NCBI GenBank assembly: GCA_014904845.1
Contig: MU119202.1
Span: forward strand, 1,116,001 to 1,180,000
Source of the DNA: Acephala macrosclerotiorum
Taxonomy: Eukaryota; Ascomycota; Leotiomycetes; Helotiales; Mollisiaceae
Reading direction: 5' to 3'
DNA length: 64,000 bases
The position numbers were made by a program, and so were the translations under genes. The notes beneath the pieces are model-generated. The model saw only the letters and a list, made by a program, of their open reading frames with translations, ran no database searches and was not told where the DNA came from. Shown here in pieces: positions 56,221 to 64,000 of the stretch (positions within the stretch are counted from its first letter, which is position 1; each line of letters begins with the position of its first letter).

Positions 56221-57021
56221 ATGAGCATGTCTTACCACCAGAATCCAAGGAATAGAAAAGATGGTCTTCGAGTTGCGGCATATCAAGGAATGGAAGTGGA
56301 GCAGTCTGGTCTTGAACTTCCTCCGAATCCTTATAAGCAACAATACGATCCTCGATTGATGACTTCAAGTTTTGGATACGATTCTCGGTTGATACCTTCG
56401 AGTCCTGGATACGATGGTCCAAGTGAAGGACGAAAGATCGACACGATACTTGGACTTTCAAGACGCGTTTTCTGAATAGTGTTGGGATGCATATGTTTTC
56501 TCGTGATTGCGATGGCGGTTGGAGGTGGGTTTGGAGGAGCTATTGCTATGAAGGATAGTACAGATAGCAAAGCTGGTGTTCCGCAATCGTCCTCACCTGC
56601 AACTACTTCGTCGTCGTCGTCGTCCACAACATCACCAACAGGAACGATAACGGCATCGACAGGCACCTGGTCAAGTTCGTCAACCTCAAAAGGGACACCT
56701 ACCAGCTCGTCCGTCACCTCGACGGCATCCGCAACGACAGACTGCCCTCTTAGCAACGGCACAACATACACTCCCAACGATGGGAACCGGCCCTTCTACA
56801 TTTTCACCAAATACTGTTCCACTTTCTTCTCAGGATACCGGAGCATCGCAGAAGCGACAGTCTCAACGTTAGACTTCTATATAGAAGTGTGTGCGAATTA
56901 TAATACTTAGCATAATAATTCTACCTGTGTGGGCGTGGCATATACCCTTTCTGGCCCACTATCGGGAGACTATCGGGCTTTGGAAGGAAACATGACGATG
57001 AAACTTATTATGATGTTTTGA
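56221..57021 (+). pseudogene. Single-pass membrane protein with Ser/Thr-rich ectodomain, interrupted by TGA and TAG
   Basis: A fungal-type surface protein. It has a cytosolic N-terminus (YHQNPRNRKDGL, then SGLELPPNPYKQQYDP), a juxtamembrane TILGLSRRVF, one transmembrane segment (IVLGCICFLVIAMAVGGGFG), a Ser/Thr-rich stalk and the start of a Cys-containing domain (DCPLSNGTTYTPNDGNRPFY; VCANYNT). TGA at 56473-56475 sits exactly where this family has Trp before the membrane segment (RRVF[stop]IVLG). TAG at 56908-56910 interrupts the Cys domain, which continues in frame (HNNSTCVGVAYTLSGP) before degenerating to a stop at 57019. The frame never shifts. It is either a decaying gene or one needing recoding. 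The C-terminal end looks truncated. Confidence 0.65.
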
Positions 57022-57290
57022 CTAGTTATGGATAGGTGGTACTGTCCTGGGAGTTGCTGTCCTGGGTGTTGTACGATATAGGGATAGTAAGGCAAAGATG
57101 CAAGTGTATGAGAGAATATTAACGATTGATATAGATAGTCATACCCTTACTAGAGAGATAAGGCACGCCTCCAAGGTGAAATGTAGGAAGAAAGAGCCGA
57201 ATCTGTGAACGAGAATTGTTTCAACGAAATGCCATGCTTTCCTTTCAACTATGTTCCTTCTAAGCGATGAAAACGATCCCCGAAGAAGCA

Positions 57291-59692
57291 CTAGATGATA
57301 GTAATCTCAAAGGCCTTATTTCCAATCCCAAAAATTTCGACTTCTTCACACGTTTCTGCCAGCAAGTGGTGATATTCATTATCGCAGAAATGCAAAGCAA
57401 GGATGAGTGCTTCAACGACGCCCCCGCGCCCCATTGATAATATGCCAACACGTTTGAATCGTGAAGGCAGTCCAGGTATTTCATTAAACTTCGTGGTCTC
57501 CTGGCCCTCTGCCGCCATAAGAAGCAATCCTACCACCGACACGAACGGGCTCAGCGACGAAAGACTAGTCGATGACGTGGTAGGATCAAGCCAACGCACC
57601 TGAAGAGGGATGAAGTAGAGTGCGCTACCTTTTATGTAATCGACTTGATGGTCCCAACGAATTTGAAGCAAAGGATCATTCGCGGGGGTCAAGCCAGAAC
57701 TGGTTCGAAAGGACATTTTGCTGCTGATGTTGGAGATATTTGGCTTTTCTATCTCAACAATTGCCAATTTACAGACAACCGTTATCGACCCTGCAGAAAC
57801 GCCACCAAACGGTTGCTTGTTGTCAAGGAGCGTTATATCCCACGATCTCACCGTCGCTAGGTCTCTTGTTAAGGTGTTGGTAAGACGCATTGGCAGCACC
57901 CAGCCGTTGATGGACGCCCATGACCAGCTTGGAGCAATGTATTGATTGGGCTTTTCTCTGGGCCTGTTGAAATGATGCCAAGGGGAAGCCCTTCAGGGTT
58001 ACCGCTGACGCGCATAGCACACCAAAGTAACTGCGTCACTACATTGAAATCCCAAAGCCCTGCAAGGTATCGAGAGTGGTTGGTCATTCCTAGCTTTGAC
58101 AGTTGAAATCCTCGGACTTCAGAGAATCTAGATGCTATGCCGGATAATGCAACAAGACGATCTGTATTTTTTGTCAAAGCTTGTTTGGAATAGAACCCCG
58201 TAATGTCAAGCCATTTCTTTTGGAGATCGTAGTCTGTTATTGAACCCATCTTTCCAGATGTGTCTGGGCACGGCATGCTTAACACCTCTTTTTCGCGTTG
58301 GAAGAGCAAATCATCGCGGGGTAAGAATGCGCCGATGATGTATTCGCATGAAGTGCCTTTGGAACATTCCCAAAACAGCTGAGTTGAGGTAAAATGGAGG
58401 TTGCAACGAGATAGCACTCGCTCCTGGACAACCCAAGCTCGCGAAAGCAATTGGCTGCCGCCCACATTCTTTGCCCATGAGCGGGGTGGTATAGCTACCC
58501 ATGTCGCTGCTGCTGCTACCTGTCCCTGATGTAAGCTCACCCTTACTTCTGGAGCTGTAGGTCGATCGCGACCGAGAAAGAGGCCCTGAGAGCTTTCAGA
58601 AGCTGAAGTTGCACAAATGTTGCATCGTCCGTGAGAATATACGTCGCCCATCATTGATGACTCGTCTCGCCAGTCAGTCGGACAGTCTTGGATGATGCAT
58701 AGAGAATCAATCCAAAGGTAACTAGTGTCTAGTGATTGAGTGACCAAAACAGCATGTTGGAATGTCTTTGGAAGTTCGTGATAGTTGATGTTGCGTTGCA
58801 TTTCTACGCAATTCTGCTTCAGGAGCTTATAGGGTTGGTCTAGCGGTCCCCAACAATGACTGAGTGTGATATACTGTGCGCTTGGTTCAACGGTTTCTTT
58901 GAGTACTAAGCGTAACCCTGGAGGGGACTCGTTGTCAATGCAGACTAATCGAGAAGGAAGAAAGAAACCTCGTCGATTGATCGCGTTGCATTCATTGTGC
59001 GTCAAGCAGTCTTGTAGCCAGAACTTGGCTTTTGCACCTCCCGATTTGAGCCAGGGAATCTCTTCAATATTTCTTGAATTCGCTGCACGTGCCCGAGGAA
59101 GGTCCTCGCCCGTTGGGGTACCTGAGCATGTATCAGCATCATGCGCAGCTTTTTGAAGATGTATGGGAATACCGTTCTGTAGATCGAGTGTATGTTGCGG
59201 CATTCTGAAAAAGTGGATCACCTTCCTACCCCCGAGCTTGAGGAGAAAGCTGTGGTTAGGAGAAAAATTGAAATCAAAACTTTTCCGGTATTTCAGGCCG
59301 TGAGGATAGTAACTCCATTCGGAGGAAGGATAGTAGAACAAAATGTGTTGACATAAGTGGCATCCACTTGCGGCTTGTTTTTGGAGTGCCTCGAGCGTAG
59401 TTAAATGGAAGTCTGTGCCGCATTCGACACTCGGCAGCTGATTAAGCATCGTTCTGCAGCTCTTACAAAGTGGCGACAACCGCCTATCGAGATCAGCTGC
59501 ATCCGTCTCCGCTCCTTGGTGAGGATGCCCTTCGTCCTGGGGATCTTCAGCATCTTTATCGGTTGTTGTTTCCCACTCATCGTCGGAGTGGCCAGAATTT
59601 GGCCTCTCTAGTGAGCGGTTTGGCGGATCACTCATTTGAAAAGGATGTCGTGATGAAAATGAGATGGAGGATGCGCGATCGAAAGATGGCAA
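57291..59692 (-). CDS. HET-domain protein (heterokaryon incompatibility)
   Basis: Belongs to the large fungal HET family connected with non-self recognition and programmed cell death after hyphal fusion. Two minus-strand exons (58023-59692 and 57291-57963) join across a 58 bp GT-AG intron to 780 aa. The HET core has ITLSHCWGPLDQPYKLL, TFQHAVLVTQSLDTSYLWID, SLCIIQDCPTDWRDESSMMG, NICATSASESSQGLF and LSRAWVVQERVLSRC. Splicing joins QLLW to PREKPNQYIAPSWSWAS, the usual post-HET motif. An N-terminal segment with CKSC and C-x2-C pairs (SGCHLCQHIL) may bind metal. An alternative start at 59635 (MSDPPNRS) would shorten it by 19 residues. The partner allele or trigger is unknown. Confidence 0.92.
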
Positions 59693-60766
59693 GGCTGGTA
59701 TCTCACGGTAAGAGAGCAGCGCGCGCTTGCCGAGTAGAACGACGTCTTACTCATAATGATGCTCGCCTGGACAGCCACTCATGCTCGAGACCTTGAAATT
59801 CGACATGCGATAAGAGTTTTGAAAGTATTGGGCAATATTTACAGAGTTCAGACAAAAGTGAAACCACTCATTGACAACGAAATCAGAAATTATGGTAAAA
59901 CCAATTCTCTCATATAATGTCAATAAAGGAGACCACTGAAATGATGAAGACGACTAATACCAAACCACATTATCCTAACCATCTCGCATTTTCCCCCAGA
60001 CCCATGGGGCCTCGGACTTGGTGATGATGGGTGTTGTTAAAGGTGATCCCAAGGCGTTGAAGATCTCTTATACCCCTCAAGTTCCTTTCATCTTCTGACC
60101 CATAAGTTGCCCCTTCTTTCAGAAGCTGGGCGCGAAAACACCTCGCATGGCCTTCCTCTGACTTGCGCAAGCGTACTTGAGAAGTGAACCACACAATCCA
60201 CACCTTCCTTTGGCACACTGGGGTGTATCTAACCCAGGAAGTAAGTAACTCTGCGCATTCCACTCCCCCGCTACTGGCATAAAAAGCCCCACATCGACGA
60301 CAGGTCGACTGCAATAACAATCTTAGTCAACGGCTTCCCCCACTGTGGAGAGATATCTTGGTCGAGGTACTAGGCTGCTTCTGGCATTGTGAGAGAGTCA
60401 AAGGTTCTTGAATGTGGAGTGATGGATCGCCTCTGTTGCAATTAGGGAGGATATTTATACTTGCCAGCATCTCGTCTGCGTCGCAGGCAAGAACGACTTA
60501 TGGCAAGCAATCGGTCTTAGATATTGAAAATGTGCAAGAGAGAATGAATATTTGTAGCCACTAAGCCATGAAATTCTAAAGCTGCCATTGTCTAGTTGAA
60601 GGAGGGAGGCATGGATGTTTGACGTGAGGCTATGATGTGTTTTCCTGAAGGAATAGATAGAGATGCATTACACAGGGTTGAGCATTCAGACGACGACGGA
60701 TGAAATCATGCATTCTCGTAAAATCCATACATTCATGAGATTCCTTGCCAGGCAAAGCTCATAGAC
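59693..60766. other. Intergenic region, about 1 kb
   Basis: HET gene promoter and methyltransferase 3' region. A 116-codon minus-strand frame (59970-60320, with CRRCG near its start) is not recognised and not annotated as a gene. Confidence 0.4.
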
Positions 60767-61945
60767 CTACCTCTTCCCATCTCCACTCCCAAAAACAAAA
60801 ATCTCGATCTCCTGCCCCTCATCATCATCCACCATCGGCAATGGAATCTTGCACTTCTCCTTAACCTCAAACGCACTTTCAGACATGAGATCGAAAAACA
60901 CCATCTCGCTCTCATGCCTAACCTTCATCGCCAATAACACTACCACCTCTCCATTCCCTCCAGGTTCCCTTACCCTATTCAACGTCTTCACAAGATCTGG
61001 TACCACGTCTGGATTATATGTGCAATCCGCAACTAAGACAAGATCCCAGGACGTGGAAGCAATTTTGGGAGGAAGAGGTTCGGACCAGTCTAAGACTTGG
61101 TGAGAGATGGTAGTTGAGGCTGATTTGGGAGTGAAGATTGAGGGTTTGAGGTTCCGGTCTAGGATCTCGGTGGCTTCAGGGAGGTCCGTGAGGGTGATAT
61201 TGGAGATGTTGGGCAGTGAGTGGGCGAATGTTAGGCCTACGATACCGCAGCCGGCGCCAAGTTCGAGGACGTCGAGTTTGGGTTTGACTAGGAGGGATTC
61301 GAGAGCTGGAAGACGTGGAAGGGTCTTTGGAATTGCTGATGGTGTCTTGAGGTATGGGGATAGTTGCGAAATATATGCCGACAGAACTAGGCCAGCGTCC
61401 CTATCATAGTGAAGTTAGTCAGATGAGAAGAGTGACCTACCTGGAGTGCACGCGTACCAGATATGGCGAGCAATGGATTCCCCAGTCTCCTCCCAGATGC
61501 TGATGGCTCCCAAGTTGGTGGTGAATCGACGTTCAACTAAGGCTTTGGATGTATCGATGATATCAACGTCTATTGGCATGCTATTGACAGCAACTATGCC
61601 GCCAGGCAAGGATGGCGAAAAGGTATCTTGGAAACTCTCAGCGGCGGCATACTTCTGCTCAACGGCCCGAACCGACATCTCAAGATATCCCTTGTGCTTT
61701 CTCGGCACGGCTATTCTAAGTTCGAGGCTCCTCATACCGTTCTTACCAGCCCAGGTCTGCTGTTTCGACTTGGTATTGGGCATTGATATGCCGCTTGGGA
61801 ATGTCAACAAGGCTTCGATGAGGACATCGGCAGCAAGGAAGGACTCGCCGAGGTCAGTCGTGATGGTGATTTTCGCGGTCAAGGTCCGTTGATCCCTGCC
61901 AATGCGTACGAGTCGAGGTACTTTGAGAAAGCGTATGTAGTACAT
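60767..61945 (-). CDS. Methyltransf_16 family SAM-dependent methyltransferase (Rrg1-like)
   Basis: Class I (Rossmann) methyltransferase of the family that includes METTL21/EFM protein-lysine methyltransferases and fission-yeast Rrg1. Two minus-strand exons (61458-61945, 60767-61400) join across a 57 bp intron to 373 aa. The N-terminal about 160 residues carry an accessory beta-rich region (YYIRFLKVPRLV ... RSLELRIAVPRKHKGYLEMS) and end in ETGESIARHIWDAGLVLSAY, the family's entry helix. Motif I is LDVLELGAGCGIVGLTFA. The acidic post-I residue is in ITLTDLPEATEIL. A later VLDWSEPLPP and WDLVLVADCTYNPDVVPDLV correspond to the motif that follows. The likely substrate is a protein lysine, by family. 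The gene is intact, ending in TAG. Confidence 0.9.
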
Positions 61946-64000
61946 GGTTCCTCGTATCGGAAATCCTCCGCGGCGGATTGTTGACAGGTGGGGGCGGGGA
62001 AGCGGGAGGGAGGCGGGAGGACCCTCACTCCTGTATGCGGAATCCTAAAGCTTAGTAGCAATAGTATGTACCAGAAGCTGCTTCTCCTAATTTGGAAGAA
62101 GATAAACAAAGGCGGAACAGTCAGCGAGGTTGAATCTTGATGCCCGTATCCCGTGCTGCCAAGTCCTGAATATGCACCGAGGATCCCCTCCTCCTCGCGC
62201 AGGATGAGATAGGCAGGGGCAGGAGAGCCTCGTTGCCCCTCTTCAGTATGCAAAATCCTAAAGCAGACTATCGATATGTAGCCGCACTCGTGCTTCCAAC
62301 TCGGCGAGTACTAGCCGCCAGCCTGATGCCCTTCCTCCACACAGCCTCGTCCTACCCTCTCGTCACAATAACCTCTCTGCCTGCCGTGTGTATGAGTTGC
62401 CGCGCCCCGTGCCGCAATCCTCTCCCGTAGAAGGAGCAAGCGCTTTGAAGTCAGATGTTAAGCGCCGCCTCGTGTGATTGTGTAACTGCCGTATGTGATT
62501 GACGCTCGGCAGCTGACAAGAGGGTGTAAGGTTCGGCGGTTGAGAGGAATGTGATGGTCAATTCGGCGGCTACACAAACGCTTTCTTTCAGTGGTAGAGT
62601 GATGGGATGGGATGTGGTAATGTGGTAATACGGCAGAACAATCCTCAATTCCTTCGCCCCAGCGTCTATCAATTTGTCCTCAGCCGTGTAGTAGACCTGG
62701 CTCGTGGCTCCTACCGCTAGGATTGCAGATTGGCTTGCACCACACCCGTTGATAAGATCTCGTTCTGTTCTCGAAGTCTGGAAGCCTAAAGGAAGGAGGG
62801 CTGTGGTTGCATGCGGTACTCGTTTGTGCGGCGGTTGCTCGTAACTTTTCTGCAGCTGAGGCTGGGATGGGGTGAGTTTCGGTAGTACTGCTGCAACAGA
62901 TAAGAATAGGGGGATTGCGATGCGAGTGTAGCTAATCTTGACGTTGGCTGTATGGTGGGGCGTGATAGCGTTGGGGGCGAAGCTGAGCCTCAGATCAGGG
63001 ACCTGGGGTGAAGTCGAAATGAAGTGAGACGTGGGGTTCATTTATGAGCTTAAAATAGCTTCCGCTATTCCCAATCAAGCCATCTGTGTATCAACACAGC
63101 CAAAGAAACCATGGACACAGCATCTCTTGTAGATTAGTCTCCCATAATTGTTGGGAAGATCATATGAAGAGTCGGGAAGTGACATCCCTATCTCGGTATT
63201 TTTGGTGTCTTCTTTTTGCCAAAATACTACGTAGTACAAAGGTTGCGGACCCATTCCCAAATGGGGTATTTTTGCCCGCGCCGCAAACCACGAGATGCAT
63301 GTCAATGTCCGTCCATCAATCAACATGCATTATCCATACGGGAACCTTGCCTGGCGCCAGCCCGCGCATTCTGCAGCCATCCCATCTCATCACCTGCAAA
63401 GTATGGTATTATCCGTGACTGGCCACATCCTCTCTTCAATCTCATTCGTTCACTCGCGACTGAATTGTCAGCTTGCAAACCAAACATGCAACCCTAAAGT
63501 CGGGAGAGCAAGGCCGCATGTGTGTGTGTGAGAGAGAATAGACCGGACACGGATGCGCCGACTTACGGAAGGGTAAGAAAGTGTGGAAAGCTAACGGCTA
63601 GATTTCTTTCTTTTGAGTTCAGTAATTTTGGATTAATGGTAAGCTAAGGAAGGAAAGGGAAGGATGGGGATATGCACGTAATGCGGAGGGATTGGTTGAG
63701 AATAACCGATGGGCTTCTGACAGTGTCTACCAGGGTCTCTCTGTCTCTTCTGGTTCGTAATCTTGAATTTTGAATATCATGATTAAGCCGCAGATGGAGA
63801 AGTATGGAACATGTGGTAGAAACGCATAGCAGCGCATAGCGTCGCAGGGCAGACATTTACTTCTCAACTCTCAATCATGCCCAATGCCATCATTCCTTGA
63901 AAACAAGCTGAAGAAATCCCAAAGCAAAAAAAAGGGTGTGATGCTGTGAAGTGAAAGTGTGGACCTCGTGGCTCTCGGCCCGCATTGCGATTCGCCGTTT
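61946..64000. other. Right-hand end, no firmly supported gene
   Basis: A 196-codon minus-strand open frame (62451-63041) begins MNPTSHFISTSPQVPDL and has a possible membrane segment (YTRIAIPLFLSVAAVLP). It lacks recognisable motifs and could be a hypothetical gene or chance. A short GT/GA microsatellite lies near 63517-63540. Otherwise nothing was recognised. Confidence 0.4.

Noticed and set aside
57869..58022. Frameshift in the HET gene near 57950
   Set aside because: A GT-AG intron at 57964-58022 joins QLLW to PREKPNQYIAPSWSWAS in frame, so the gene is intact.
62451..63041. 196-codon minus-strand frame near the right end
   Set aside because: No motif recognised and only a weak hydrophobic stretch. 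It could be real but cannot be supported from sequence alone.
1..64000. tRNA, rRNA and CRISPR arrays
   Set aside because: No cloverleaf with a T-loop GTTCGA-type box in context, no 5S or rDNA sequence recognised, and CRISPR arrays are not expected in a fungal nuclear genome.

Overview
The window is nuclear DNA of a filamentous ascomycete (Pezizomycotina). The evidence is genes with several short GT-AG introns (about 41-160 bp, most 45-60) carrying CTAAC/CTAAT-type branch sites, together with a Zn2Cys6 regulator, a HET-domain gene, a DUF8035 protein and a fungal-type P450. A leotiomycete is my guess from overall protein flavour; it is not proven by the sequence. I rebuilt the exon structures by hand. 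In almost every case the exons join in one frame over the whole expected length of the family.

Layout. 1.6-3.3 kb: microsomal P450 with a GC-AG intron. 3.7-7.7 kb: a tight housekeeping block with mitochondrial genome maintenance protein MGM101 (-), twin-CX9C cytochrome oxidase assembly factor COA4 (-) and biotin-protein ligase BPL1 (+); the last two share an 89 bp divergent promoter. 10.7 kb: a SRPBCC-fold protein. 12.4-25 kb: a nitrogen/amine-flavoured stretch with an amino-acid permease preceded by three GATA-factor sites, a secreted GDSL esterase, a copper amine oxidase, and a Zn2Cys6 regulator divergent from a class III PLP aminotransferase. 25.3-31.2 kb: the UV-endonuclease UVE1 between two uncharacterised membrane proteins. 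31.7-33.1 kb: a broken Old Yellow Enzyme-like gene. 33.7-35.5 kb: an MFS sugar transporter. 37.5-43.3 kb: a nine-exon hotdog thioesterase divergent from TFIIH subunit TFB2, then a DUF8035 protein. 45.7-48.8 kb: a REEP/YOP1-like ER membrane protein divergent from a TANGO2/NRDE protein. 48.9-54.8 kb: several families of degenerate tandem repeats around an unknown coiled-coil protein. 56.2 kb: a broken single-pass membrane protein. 57.3-59.7 kb: a HET-domain protein. 60.8-61.9 kb: a Methyltransf_16 protein.

The most interesting signal is a recurring one. Four otherwise intact or recognisable genes (permease, aminotransferase, UVE1, OYE-like), plus a membrane-protein gene at 56 kb, carry in-frame stop codons where the surrounding protein continues without a frame change. 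Nearly all are TAG, and most sit where the family has or tolerates tryptophan (TGG). One TGA also sits at an expected Trp. A-to-I mRNA editing, known from several filamentous ascomycetes, would turn UAG (and UGA) into UGG. RIP-like TpG to TpA mutation or assembly error would look the same in DNA, so RNA data are needed. Other notable structures are four 180-bp repeat units that look like tandemly duplicated exon-plus-intron blocks, a 101-bp inverted-repeat element, and very small exons in the thioesterase gene.
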